DNA from: Pectinatus sp.
GTDB lineage: Bacteria; Bacillota; Negativicutes; Selenomonadales; Selenomonadaceae
Length of the DNA stretch: 64,000 nt
Direction: 5' to 3'
Assembly (NCBI GenBank): GCA_020025135.1
Contig: JAHHSQ010000002.1
Location: 1-64,000 of the forward strand
Shown: positions 17,420-26,812 of the stretch, in pieces
How positions within the stretch are numbered: the first letter of the stretch is position 1
How the letters are laid out: each line of letters starts with the position of its first letter
Made by a program: the position numbers and the translations under genes
Notes under the pieces: model-generated
Told to the model about the DNA's origin: nothing
Seen by the model: only the letters and a program-made list of their open reading frames with translations
Database searches by the model: none

Positions 17420-18157
17420 TTGACACGTTTTTATCTTTCTTCACTTTGTCTGGCATTACTACTTTTGTCACCGCATACGGCAGGAGCAACACCATATGCT
17501 AATCGACATCAAGCTGGTAATATGCCCCCCCAGAAAATAACTAGACATATCCCTACGGAAAGCGAAGAAGTAACATCTTCATTCTCATCTAAAATTAAGG
17601 CTCTCATCGCGGAATATAATGCCAAGGACAACGAATCCTATATCATTGACAGCGATTCTATTTTAGGCCATGCGGTTGCTACTCCTGAGCAATGTGTCCG
17701 CTATCTTTTAGAAAATAATCCACGCCCTGACATTTCTGTTTCTCCCTCCCAATTGGTTGATTATTATTATGAGGAGGGCAATAGAGAGGGCGTTCGGCCT
17801 GACGTAGCATTTGCTCAAGCCATTGTCGAAACAGGCTTTTTCCGCTACGGCGGAACAGTTTCTCCAGCCCAAAACAATTATTGTGGTCTGGGAACAACTA
17901 GCGCCGTAGTAAAAGGTGCTCATTTTTCTTCTTCCCTTTTGGGGGTACGTGCACATATTCAACACCTCTTAGCCTATGCTTCTACCCGCTCTCCCCGTGA
18001 AGCCATTGTCGACCCGCGCTATCATTTGGTTCGCAATGCTTACGGCACTCGTTATCTGCGCACATGGCAAGATTTAAACGGCAAGTGGGCTGTACCAGGT
18101 AGAACCTACGGTCAAAATATTTTAAGAGTTTATGAAGGTATCCTAAATACAAAATAA
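17420..18157 (+). CDS. Exported glucosaminidase-domain protein (Bax-like)
   Basis: 245 aa. A signal peptide (FYLSSLCLALLLLSPHTAGA) is followed by a linker rich in polar residues and a glucosaminidase/Bax domain from about residue 105, with the catalytic-type Glu in FAQAIVETGFFRYGG (about residue 141), NNYCGLG and GVRAHIQHLLAYAS. Predicted to cleave or remodel peptidoglycan in the periplasm. The start is problematic: no ATG or ribosome-binding site lies near, so TTG 17420 is only the best fit to the signal peptide. The frame stays open upstream to 17357. Confidence 0.82.
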   Translation: MTRFYLSSLCLALLLLSPHTAGATPYANRHQAGNMPPQKITRHIPTESEEVTSSFSSKIKALIAEYNAKDNESYIIDSDSILGHAVATPEQCVRYLLENNPRPDISVSPSQLVDYYYEEGNREGVRPDVAFAQAIVETGFFRYGGTVSPAQNNYCGLGTTSAVVKGAHFSSSLLGVRAHIQHLLAYASTRSPREAIVDPRYHLVRNAYGTRYLRTWQDLNGKWAVPGRTYGQNILRVYEGILNTK

Positions 18158-18205
18158 TTTCTTCTCTTGGAAGGACCGTTTACGGTCGAGAAGGAACAAT
18201 GTATA
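18158..18205 (+). other. Structured 3' untranslated hairpin
   Basis: TTCTTCTC pairs with GAGAAGGAA around an inner GACCG-TTTA-CGGTC hairpin directly after the glucosaminidase stop. No T-run follows; the real terminator is the next hairpin. It might stabilise the 3' end. Confidence 0.4.
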
Positions 18206-18243
18206 AAATAAGAGAACACTTTTATAGTGTTCTCTTATTTTTA
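18206..18243 (+). terminator. Terminator after the glucosaminidase gene
   Basis: AATAAGAGAACAC / GTGTTCTCTTATT hairpin with a 7-nt loop, followed by TTTTT. Confidence 0.85.
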
Positions 18244-18248
18244 TGCCT

Positions 18249-18287
18249 AAAAAAGGCTGTATAAAATGAAATTCATTTTATACAGCC
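18249..18287 (-). terminator. Perfect 16-bp palindrome, terminator for the rbs operon direction
   Basis: GGCTGTATAAAATGAA and its exact reverse complement are separated by one base. On the minus strand the hairpin is followed by TTTTTT, so it should stop transcripts from the rbs operon. It begins about 27 nt after the 3' end of repeat copy 2, so a repeat-derived transcript would carry only a short tail. Confidence 0.8.
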
Positions 18288-18313
18288 AATTTATCGATTA
18301 TATTTTATCAGCA

Positions 18314-18445
18314 TTGACATACTCCCCACGGCTAAAGCCGAGGGATTCTGGGATATTAGCGAACCTTGCCTACTGAAATAGCAGGTCTTACGAGTTCTCT
18401 CCACAATGGACAATGCCCTGCCCATTTTTATGATTAGATTTGTAT
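18314..18445 (-). repeat. Omega-RNA-like IS605 right-end repeat, copy 2
   Basis: Same repeat as at 56-172 but with the longer tail ending TGATTAGATTTGTAT. It lies 114 bp after the rbsB stop, in the same direction. On the minus strand GTCAA is followed by TGCTGATAAAATATAATCGA, the position a TnpB guide would occupy, and then by the palindromic terminator at 18287. No tnpA or tnpB is nearby. Confidence 0.7.
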
Positions 18446-18559
18446 ATTATCTTGCTCATGTCTATATGACAACATACAGATATATAAGCAACTATATACT
18501 ATAATTAACCTTCAATTACTTACGCAAATTCGGTGAATATGCCTTATCAGCAGTAAAAT

Positions 18560-19465
18560 TTATTTTGCTTCTTTGGTAATTAATTTCAGACCAACAGCGA
18601 TTTTAGGTTCTACTTTTTCGCCTTTAATAATCTTCATAGCGGTTTCGATACCGAGTTGTCCCATCAATTCTGGGCGCTGAGCAATTGTAGCAGCTAAACT
18701 GCCGTTTTCAACGGCTTTTTTGCCTTCATCGGTGCCATCAAAACCAACTATCAAGATATGTTTTCCAGCACTCTTAACAGCCTGAATAGCGCCTAAAGCC
18801 ATTTCATCATTCTGAGCGAAGATAGCTTTAATGCCAGGATGAGCCTGTAAAATATTCTGAGCAACATTCATGCCTTTGGTACGGTCAAAATCAGCAGATT
18901 GTTTTGCCACCAAATCAAGTTCTTTCTTGGCAATTTTATCAAATCCTTCTCCACGTTCACGAGCAGCGGAAGAACCAGGAATACCTTCTAATTCAGCAAC
19001 TTTAGCATTTTTTCCTAAGCGTTTAATGATGTAATCTGCAGCCATTTCTCCACCTTTGACATTATCGGAAGCAATAGCACAAGCGACTTGACCTTCTTGA
19101 GCCATACGGTCAATGGTGATAACTGGAATCTTTGCCTTATTTGCAGCCTTTACAGAAGCAGATATTGCGGAAGAATCCACTGGATTAATGATTAAAACAG
19201 AAACTTTGCTCTGAATCAAATCAGAAATGTCGTTTGCTTGTTTAGCAGGGTCATTTTGAGCATCGACAATTTTTACTTTTACACCTAATTTTTTAGCTTC
19301 TTTTTCTACGCCTTCCTTAACAGAAACGAAGAATGGATTGTTCAATGTAGAAATAGAAAAACCAATCGTTGGTTCATTTTTAGCTTCTTCGGTTTTATTT
19401 GAGCCACAACCGCCGATAAAAGCCATCATTGCAACTAAAGATAAGAGCAGAAACAGTTTTTTCAT
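18560..19465 (-). CDS. rbsB: Ribose ABC transporter, substrate-binding lipoprotein
   Basis: Periplasmic D-ribose-binding protein, 301 aa. The lipoprotein signal has lipobox FIGGCGSN (Cys about residue 20). Family motifs: IGFSISTLNNPFFVSVKEGVE, DAQNDPAKQANDISDLI, NPVDSSAI, PVITIDR and IFAQNDEMALGA. As the last gene of the rbsKDACB operon it feeds RbsC/RbsA. Repeat copy 2 and a perfect palindromic terminator follow. Confidence 0.95.
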   Translation of the reverse strand: MKKLFLLLSLVAMMAFIGGCGSNKTEEAKNEPTIGFSISTLNNPFFVSVKEGVEKEAKKLGVKVKIVDAQNDPAKQANDISDLIQSKVSVLIINPVDSSAISASVKAANKAKIPVITIDRMAQEGQVACAIASDNVKGGEMAADYIIKRLGKNAKVAELEGIPGSSAARERGEGFDKIAKKELDLVAKQSADFDRTKGMNVAQNILQAHPGIKAIFAQNDEMALGAIQAVKSAGKHILIVGFDGTDEGKKAVENGSLAATIAQRPELMGQLGIETAMKIIKGEKVEPKIAVGLKLITKEAK

Positions 19466-19476
19466 GAGAAACTCCT

Positions 19477-20406
19477 TTAATGATTTTTGCGGTCTACCAA
19501 TACCGCGAGCAATATGACAATACCTTTTACTACTTGCTGATAAAAACTAGAAACATTCAATATGTTAAGACCATTAGTGAGTGTACCAATAATCAAAGCA
19601 CCTATGATAGTGCCGACAATCTTACCACGCCCACCAGACAAGCTTGTGCCACCTAAAACGACAGCAGCGATAGCATCCAATTCATATCCAGTACCAGCTG
19701 TCGGTTGGGCAGAATTCAAACGTGAGGTAATGATAGCAGCTGCAATAGCACAGAGGAAACCAGTAATAGCATAGGCAAATATCTTGACGCGATTTATCTT
19801 TATCCCAGCAATAAAGCTGACCTTCTCACTGCCACCAACAGCATAAGTATAACGCCCCAAGGGAGTTTTTTGCAGGACAAAACAGAGAATACCAAAAGCA
19901 ACAAACATGGTGATAGCTGGCACAGGAACTCCCATCACACTGCCAGCACCAAAGCCATGGAAAATCTCACTATTAGTCAAATTGCTGATTGGATTACCAC
20001 CAGTAAATATCAACGTGGCCCCTCTGTAAATAGTCATCGTCGCCAAAGTGGCGATAAAAGGCGCTACCTTGCCATAGGTGATAATAAGTCCATTGATAGC
20101 TCCCAAAACAATGCCAATAATACCGGCTACCAACAAGGCCACCGCTGGATTCATCCCGCCCTTAATCATGGCCGCTAAAAAAACGCCGCATAAAGCTAAA
20201 ATAGAGCCAACTGACAAATCTATCCCACCAGTAATGATGACAAAGGTCATGCCAAAAGCGATAATCGCGTTAATAGAAACTTGTCGCAACAAGTTCATCA
20301 AATTGGATGGTTCCAAAAAATCTATATTGAGGATAGAAATTAAAATGAACAAAGCTATTAGTCCAATTAAAGGTCCCATCTTGACTAATATTTCTTTTAT
20401 TTTCAT
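19477..20406 (-). CDS. rbsC: Ribose ABC transporter, permease
   Basis: Inner-membrane permease of the BPD-transp-2 family, 309 aa, about 8-10 membrane helices. Signature motifs: NAIIAFGMTFVIITGGIDLSVGS (about residues 46-68) and the EAA-like AIAAVVLGGTSLSGGRGK. The only start (ATG 20406) has no Shine-Dalgarno; AAAAGGAG lies about 60 nt upstream beyond a strong hairpin (see separate entry). Gene order and spacing otherwise fit coupled expression with rbsA and rbsB. Confidence 0.95.
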   Translation of the reverse strand: MKIKEILVKMGPLIGLIALFILISILNIDFLEPSNLMNLLRQVSINAIIAFGMTFVIITGGIDLSVGSILALCGVFLAAMIKGGMNPAVALLVAGIIGIVLGAINGLIITYGKVAPFIATLATMTIYRGATLIFTGGNPISNLTNSEIFHGFGAGSVMGVPVPAITMFVAFGILCFVLQKTPLGRYTYAVGGSEKVSFIAGIKINRVKIFAYAITGFLCAIAAAIITSRLNSAQPTAGTGYELDAIAAVVLGGTSLSGGRGKIVGTIIGALIIGTLTNGLNILNVSSFYQQVVKGIVILLAVLVDRKNH

Positions 20407-20418
20407 GAATTTATTTTT

Positions 20419-20472
20419 GCTACAAGGCGACTTGGCACTAAAGTGCCGTCTGTACAGTGTAGTTACTCCTTT
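20419..20472 (-). promoter_or_regulatory. Hairpin between Shine-Dalgarno and start codon of rbsC
   Basis: On the minus strand AAAAGGAGTAA is followed by CTACA...GAC-GGCAC-TTTA-GTGCC-AA-GTC...TGTAG, a nested hairpin of about 43 nt. The ATG comes only 13 nt beyond it. Folding would reduce the effective spacing from about 60 to about 16 nt, so the stem may be needed for initiation or may control RbsC dosage relative to RbsA. Confidence 0.5.
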
Positions 20473-20494
20473 TCTGTATAAAATATTATCTTAC

Positions 20495-21976
20495 TTAAAT
20501 ACCACCAGTTGCCAAGGTAATGATGCGTTCCTGTGTAGCCTCTTCCTTGGTAAGAATTCCAGCCAATTTTCCCTCATGCACAACCATGACACGGTCACTC
20601 ATGCCAATGATTTCTGGCAGTTCTGAGGAAACCATGATAATGGAAACTCCCTGTGCTGTCAGTTCATTCATCAAATCGTAAATATCGCGTTTAGCTCCCA
20701 CATCGATACCGCGAGTCGGTTCGTCCATGATAAGAATGCGCGGATTAAGACCAATCCACTTAGCCAAAACAACTTTCTGTTGATTTCCGCCAGACAGCGC
20801 CTTGACTGGTAAAAAGAGAGAATGCGCTTTTATTCCCAACTTACCAAAAAGATGGCGCGTAAATTCGTGTTCCTTCTTATCGCGAATGACCACGCCAGGG
20901 CAAAACGATTCTACATTAGGCAAAGCGATATTGTCATTGATAGAAAAATCTAAAATAAGACCTTCCGACTTTCTATCTTCTGTGACAAAACCAATTCCGG
21001 CAGCGATGGCATCAGATGGTTTCTTAATACATATTTCTTGACCATCCAGATAAATCTTACCGCCATCTTTCTTATCCAAACCAAATACAGTGCGCATAAT
21101 TTCTGTTCGTCCTGCTCCCATCAGACCAGAAACACCCAAAATTTCTCCCTTGCGCAAATCAAAAGATACCGTCGTGTGCAGGGTTTTCGGTTGCAATTCC
21201 TTCACTTCTAATAGCACTTTACCTGGCTTATTAGAACGTTGCGGATAATATTCCGTAATAGAGCGACCAACCATATCTTTAACAATGCCCTCTATCGTGG
21301 CCTCAGCTATTTTTTTCGTACTAACCAACTTGCCATCGCGCATGACACTGACGACATTACATTCACTGAATACCTCTTCCATGCGGTGTGAAATGTAGAT
21401 AATAGCCACGCCACGTGCCTGCATACTTTTCATCACCTTAAAGAGTGTTTTTGTTTCTCTCTCTGTCAGAGCAGCCGTCGGTTCATCCATAATGACGACT
21501 TTGGCATGCAACATGACTACGCGCACAATCTCTGTCAGCTGTTGCTGACCAATGGAACATTCACTCGCCAATTTATCCAAAGGCAACGTAATATGTAAAT
21601 CAGCACACAACTTTTCTGCTTTTTCTCGCATCGCCTTCTTATTCAAACAGCCAAAGCTATTTTTAATGGGGCGTGTCAGAAATAAATTCTCTAAAATAGT
21701 CAAATTCGGCCAAATATTCAATTCTTGGTGAATAAAGGCGATGCCATTATCTTCAGCCTGACGGGCGTTTTTAAAATTAATCTCTTCTCCGTCAATCAAA
21801 ATTTTACCGCCATTAGCCTTGTGAATGCCAGTTAAAATATTCATCAATGTAGATTTACCAGCACCATTTTCTCCCATTAAGGCATGTACTTGCCCAGATT
21901 CTACCGTAAAATTTACCCCCGACAGAACCTGATTTTCACCAAAAGACTTGGAAATTTGGGACATCTCAATTTTCAT
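20495..21976 (-). CDS. rbsA: Ribose ABC transporter, ATP-binding protein
   Basis: Fused double ATPase, 493 aa. The first cassette has Walker A GENGAGKST, signature CSIGQQQ and Walker B VVIMDEPTAAL. The second cassette has the degenerate Walker A GLMGAGRTE typical of sugar ABC ATPases, signature LSGGNQQK and LIMDEPTRGID. Energises ribose uptake with RbsC. It sits 18 bp after rbsD. Confidence 0.96.
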   Translation of the reverse strand: MKIEMSQISKSFGENQVLSGVNFTVESGQVHALMGENGAGKSTLMNILTGIHKANGGKILIDGEEINFKNARQAEDNGIAFIHQELNIWPNLTILENLFLTRPIKNSFGCLNKKAMREKAEKLCADLHITLPLDKLASECSIGQQQLTEIVRVVMLHAKVVIMDEPTAALTERETKTLFKVMKSMQARGVAIIYISHRMEEVFSECNVVSVMRDGKLVSTKKIAEATIEGIVKDMVGRSITEYYPQRSNKPGKVLLEVKELQPKTLHTTVSFDLRKGEILGVSGLMGAGRTEIMRTVFGLDKKDGGKIYLDGQEICIKKPSDAIAAGIGFVTEDRKSEGLILDFSINDNIALPNVESFCPGVVIRDKKEHEFTRHLFGKLGIKAHSLFLPVKALSGGNQQKVVLAKWIGLNPRILIMDEPTRGIDVGAKRDIYDLMNELTAQGVSIIMVSSELPEIIGMSDRVMVVHEGKLAGILTKEEATQERIITLATGGI

Positions 21977-21994
21977 TAACTCTGCCTCTTCTAT

Positions 21995-22402
21995 TTATTT
22001 TGCAAAAACACAGCCAGACTGCAAAATGACATTGGCATATGGTGTTGCCTCACCTGTGCGAATAATCGCCTTCACATGTTCGCTCGCTTTTTTCAATTCT
22101 GCGTGCGATACCTCTTGCCAGGTAATGTCTTTGGGGTCATAAATATCCGCCAAAGCAGTACGTAAAGCTGTATTTTCCTGCGCCATTTCCGTGGCCACAA
22201 ACAATTTTTCTGCCTTAAAATGAGGCGCTAAAGCGCGCACTACCTCTACAAAACTAGGTACGCCAAATTCTATCGCCAAATCTATCTTTTCCACACCGCT
22301 TGGAATAGGCAATCCACAATCGGCAATCATGATAGTATCGGTGTGACCCATATCAGCTACTACTTTAGCAATATGGCTATTTAAAATTCCACCTCTTTGC
22401 AC
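21995..22402 (-). CDS. rbsD: D-ribose pyranase
   Basis: RbsD catalyses beta-ribopyranose to furanose interconversion, giving ribokinase its substrate. Length 135 aa, normal. Motifs: GILNSHIAKVVADMGHTD at the N-terminus with the catalytic-type His, ADCGLPIP, and the C-terminal TGEATPYANVILQSGC. It begins at the stop of rbsK (1-bp overlap), so translation is coupled. Confidence 0.96.
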   Translation of the reverse strand: MQRGGILNSHIAKVVADMGHTDTIMIADCGLPIPSGVEKIDLAIEFGVPSFVEVVRALAPHFKAEKLFVATEMAQENTALRTALADIYDPKDITWQEVSHAELKKASEHVKAIIRTGEATPYANVILQSGCVFAK

Positions 22403-23283
22403 TATTTGAGCACCTCCCTAACTGCTTCTAAATGAGGCATACCACCTTGTGCCCCCAATTTTTGTACCGAAAGGGAAGCGGCTGCATTGCCAAAGCGAAT
22501 ACTACTTTCTAAATCTTGTCCTTGTAATATAGCTGCTGCAAAAGCGCCGTTAAAAGTATCACCAGCACCAGTAGTATCTACTGCTTCTACACGATAAGCT
22601 GGTGCTGTTTTAATGCCATCTTGCCAATAGGCGACGCCTTGTGCTCCTTGCGTGACTAATAAACGGCCTTTCCCTCGTTGTAAGGCCGCTTCTAAATTCA
22701 ATCCTGGATAAAGCAACTCCAATTCATGCTCATTGGGCGTAATGTAACGAACTTTATCGAGATAAACTTCCGCCAAACTGAGCATCGGTGCTGGATTAAG
22801 CAAGACATCAATATGCTCTTTGTCACATCTATCAATGATGTACTGTATCGTCGGCAACGGAATTTCATTTTGCAAAAGTACTAAATCGGCATCTGCTATG
22901 CCATGCCAAATAGATTCTATATAAGATACAGTAACTGCATTGTTTGCTCCTCGCATCACGATAATGCTATTATCGCCATCTGCTAAAGTAATGTATGCAG
23001 TTCCCGTATGCTCATCTGGCAACTCTGCCAAATAAGCCACGTTAATTCCTTCTCGCGACAAATTCTCTCGTATCATTTCACCATACATATCCGAACCGAT
23101 ACAACCAACCATGTATACAGTAGCTCCTAATCTGGCTGCAGCTACCGCCTGATTAGCTCCCTTACCACCAGGAGAAATGTGAATATCAGTGCCAATAACT
23201 GTTTCTCCCTGAGCGGGGCGGTGCGGAGTAATCAGAGTTATGTCCATAGAACAACTGCCGATTACTGCCATTTTTTTCTTCAT
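22402..23283 (-). CDS. rbsK: Ribokinase
   Basis: PfkB-family kinase phosphorylating ribose to ribose-5-phosphate, 293 aa. PfkB signatures: GGKGANQAVAAARLG (about residues 38-52) and the active-site DTTGAGDTFNGAF (Asp base about residue 236). Gene order K-D-A-C-B matches Bacillus rather than E. coli (D-A-C-B-K). No rbsR regulator is adjacent. The operon promoter lies just upstream. Confidence 0.96.
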   Translation of the reverse strand: MKKKMAVIGSCSMDITLITPHRPAQGETVIGTDIHISPGGKGANQAVAAARLGATVYMVGCIGSDMYGEMIRENLSREGINVAYLAELPDEHTGTAYITLADGDNSIIVMRGANNAVTVSYIESIWHGIADADLVLLQNEIPLPTIQYIIDRCDKEHIDVLLNPAPMLSLAEVYLDKVRYITPNEHELELLYPGLNLEAALQRGKGRLLVTQGAQGVAYWQDGIKTAPAYRVEAVDTTGAGDTFNGAFAAAILQGQDLESSIRFGNAAASLSVQKLGAQGGMPHLEAVREVLK

Positions 23284-23347
23284 ATTTCACCATTTCTTTT
23301 CTATATTGTCTATCTAATATCATTTATCAATATCTTATTTTGATGAG

Positions 23348-23377
23348 ATTATAACACAAAATATATTTTAAATTCAA
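23348..23377 (-). promoter_or_regulatory. Promoter of the rbs operon
   Basis: On the minus strand TTGAAT (23377-23372), 18-bp spacer and TATAAT (23353-23348), about 65 bp before rbsK and immediately after the sbcC stop. Confidence 0.65.
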
Positions 23378-23386
23378 GATTCTTTA

Positions 23387-26300
23387 TTAACAACCTACAA
23401 ATTCTATTTCACTACCATGTTCCGCTTTTTTGGTCACTTTAATTTGTCTATCAATGCGTTGCCTTAAACTATCCACATGCGAAATAATACCGATAAGTTT
23501 GTTACCCTCTACCAATGAATACAGCACATTAATGGCTTGGTTTAACGATTCCGCATCTAAAGAACCAAAGCCTTCATCAATAAACATAGTATCTAAACTT
23601 ACTCCTCCAGCAGCCTCTTGAATTTCATCTGCCAACCCTAAAGCCAAGGCTAAGGAAGCTTTAAAAGATTCTCCTCCCGACAAAGTACTAACCGGTCTTT
23701 CTGTATTATTGTAGTGGTCTAACACAAGCAAATCCAATCCACTTTGACTGCGCATATTTTCGGAGGTGGAACGCTTTAATTCATACTGGTTATTGCTCAT
23801 CTTTAAAAAACGCACATTGGCCCGCTGTAAAACCCGCTCAAAATAAAACATCTGCATATAAGTTTCCAATGTTATTTTGCTCTTTCCCGCTTGTGTACCA
23901 TTTAAAGTCTTGGCCAACTGGCTTTGCCATTGATATTGTTTTTCTAACCTAGTTTCTTCTTCCGTAGCTTTTTGCAGGGCTCGGTATAATTCTGTGTTGT
24001 ATTGCCAATTCTGTCTTAAGTTTATTTCTCGCTCACGCATCGCTTGTAAATCAGCTATTAACTTGCTTTTTTCGGCCTGTAAAACAGCAAAATCTAAAAC
24101 AACTTCTGTATTTAATTGTTTCTTTAATTTTTCCAACAGCAAACTTTGTTGTGCTATCTGTCGCTCATTTTCTTCCCAAGCTTCCTTAGTAAGCTGATAA
24201 TCTTGCGTTAGCTTTTCCTTGCGCTGTTGCAATTCTGCAATCCGTTCTTGCAATTTTTGCGGTTCTCTATAGTGAATCTGTGCCATTAATTCTCGTTCTG
24301 CCTCTTGCCTACTTTCCCATTCTACCTTTTTAGTCAAATATTCCCTCTGACAATCTTGTAATTGTTCTTGTTTCGCAGTTATATCTTTTTTTAAGGCTTC
24401 CCCCATCTGCAAACGCTGCTGAGCTTCCTTCTTAGTTTTTTCTGCTTTAGAAATAGCGAGTTGCAACTCCTCTTCTTTTTGCAATAATTCCTCTTTACGC
24501 TGCTTTGCTTTTTCTAATATAGTAACCCCCCAGCGCCCTTCTCGTGCTAGGTCTGGCCATACCATTTTACCGCGTGTAAACAATCTATCCAATAATATTT
24601 GGCTTGATAAAATAAATGATACTTAATTTTATCTCCCCAATATCACGTTCATGCTAGCTCGCCAATGCCAACACAGTCTTACCTTTCAGTAGACCTCTCA
24701 TGCTTTCACATGAGTGCAGACTATATCTTCACCCTACCTTATGTGGCAGGGGCAGTATTTTTCTTCCGCCCTTCGCTTGCGGTTTTACTCTCCCTCGAGG
24801 AGATAGTCGTTGAAGGTTTCCCATTCTCTTTACAAAGATTAGGGATTTCCCTGCTAAACACCCATTTTTTAGTACTTAGGACGCCTGACCTTTGCCGTCA
24901 CAACGCTTTTTTTCACCATATACTATCCTTACATTTTTTTCGCTTTCGCACCATTCAGCTTGCCTTTTCAAGCTACTGTTTAGGGGTAAGGCTTTAGGGA
25001 TTAAAAGCAATTAACACTGCGTTTACACCCCTTACGAGGTATAAAGGGCTTTGCTCTCATCTTACTGAGCAGATTACCCAAAGACCTTTTCTTTCACCGA
25101 TAAAATTATTGACCTTTTTACTCAAGCTCTGTAATGTATTCTCTTCCTTTTCTTTACTCTTTTTCAGAGTTTCTAATTGTTCTTTACTAGGCACCATCTG
25201 CGGTAAACTAGCTAAGTGAGGGTGTTCCAAAGAGCCACAGACGGGACAGGCCTCATTTTCTAACAAAGTACTTGCCAAAATACCAGCCTGCGCATCTAAG
25301 TAGCTTCTTTCCAAATGATTGTACTCTGCACGCTTTTTATCCACAACCATTTGTTGCTGTTGATATTTTTTCTGTTCTTCCTTGATTTTTTTCTCTAAAT
25401 TACTGCCACGCAAGGCTTCCAACCGCAATAACTCTATTTTCTCTTTTTCTTCAGTTAATTGGTGCATATTATTTTTATATTGTTCTAACAAGATGAGATT
25501 TTTTTGCAATTTATCGCCTAATTGCTCTAATTCTGCCAATGTCTTTAATTGCTTCGTTAAGTCAATTTCTAACTTTTTCTCACTTTCTTGCAAAACCTTC
25601 ATTCTTTGCACCTCAGTCGCCATTTCGGCGCGCAAAGCGACCAATTTTTGACAATAATCATCTTCTTTTCTTAACTCTCGAATGTGAATAACTAAGGGCT
25701 CATATTCAGCTTGGTATTTTTTCGCTAATGCCTCGGCTCGTGCTTTTAAACTCGGCCTCTTTTTATCATAAATCAATAAATAATTTTCAGCCTGCTCCAT
25801 CTCCTGCCGAACAATTTTTTGAGTCTCTGCTTTTCCATACAAGATATTATTTTTTTCTTGTTGCTTTACTTTAGCTGTTATTTCTTTAGACAAGTTTTCT
25901 AGCGCATGCTGTTTTTTCATTAAATCCATTTCAATAGTCTGCAGTATTTCTGCTCTATTCGGCGTTTCTGGTACAGAAACGGACAAATCCAACATCTGCA
26001 AATAATGCTCAATTTGTAACAGCTGTTTTTCTAAGGCTGTTTTACTTCGTGCTGCTATCTCCTTGACTTGTTCTTGCAACCTTTGGTAGTTATCAGTAGC
26101 AAATAATTTGCGAAATATCTCTCCTTTTTCTTTGGTACTACTCATCAATAATTTTAAAAAATTTCCCTGCGCTAACATTGCAATCTGTGTAAATTGCGCC
26201 TTATCAAGAGAAAGTATTTCCGTAATTTTAGCATTGACTTCTTTTATCCCGCTCCAAGTGATATCACTGTCTAGCAAACGCAAGGAAACCTTACTCGTTT

Positions 26301-26631
26301 CTTCAACTAATTTATCTCCCCGTCGGCTTTTTCGCCAATAAGTAGGATTACGTTTTACTATATATACTCTATCACGATAAGAAAATTTCAATTCTACAAA
26401 TGTGGGCATATCTGCTTTGGCATATAAGCTCCGTAAATTACCACTCTGGCGCAATTCTCCACTCGCTTCTCCATATAGTGCATATACAATGCCGTCAAAA
26501 ATTGTTGTTTTGCCGGCACCGGTATCACCAGTAATCAGATATATTCCCTCTGTGCCTAACCGAGTAAAATCTAATACTACCTTCTCTGGGTACGGACCGA
26601 AAGCTGACATTGTCAATATTAATGGTCGCAT
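23387..26631 (-). CDS. sbcC: SMC-like nuclease subunit SbcC, split by a group I intron
   Basis: SbcC/Rad50-type ATPase that acts with SbcD on DNA hairpins and ends. Exon 1 (26631 to about 25076) has the N-terminus MRPLILTMSAFGPY, Walker A GDTGAGKTT, Q-loop QGNF, coiled coil and the zinc hook ACPVCGS. Exon 2 (from about 24584 down) has the return coiled coil, ABC signature TLSGGESFKASLALALGLAD and Walker B MFIDEGFGSLD. The halves are interrupted by about 490 bp with a group I intron core. With candidate sites 25076/24584 the mature protein would be 917 aa in frame, but the 3' site is not certain. GTG 26649 is another possible start. Confidence 0.88.
24585..25075 (-). ncRNA. Group I intron in sbcC
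   Basis: Seen on the minus strand: P-like GCAGGGAAATCCCTAA (near 24855), R element with CAACGACTAT (to 24803) and S element AAGATATAGTCTGC (about 24729-24716). GACUAU (24808-24803) and AUAGUC (24724-24719) form the P7 helix. The 5' site is tentatively after GGGT at 25076, pairing with GCCC (25049-25046) through a terminal U.G and enclosing a TGCTC/GAGCA stem. The 3' end is a guess (GGATAG, 24585) that keeps the frame. No homing endonuclease frame. More diverged than the pth and hisA introns. Confidence 0.8.
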
Positions 26632-26812
26632 AGCATCGCTGTACAACACTCCTCAGATAATATAATCCACTTTCATCACCTTATTCGTCGTGTCGGCAGA
26701 GGAAACAGCTTCCATCCTTTCTCAATGTATTTCCGCCTCGCAATACCTCTGCTCTTTTTAATTTTATCTATAATATTGTCATTAAAAGCTCAATCGCATT
26801 CTCGTCAATTAT

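Noticed and set aside
20078-20626. 182-codon plus-strand frame across rbsC/rbsA
   Set aside because: Antisense to two well-supported genes with low-complexity composition.
24665-24997. Plus-strand open frame of about 110 codons
   Set aside because: It lies antisense to the sbcC intron core and has no ribosome site or recognisable domain.
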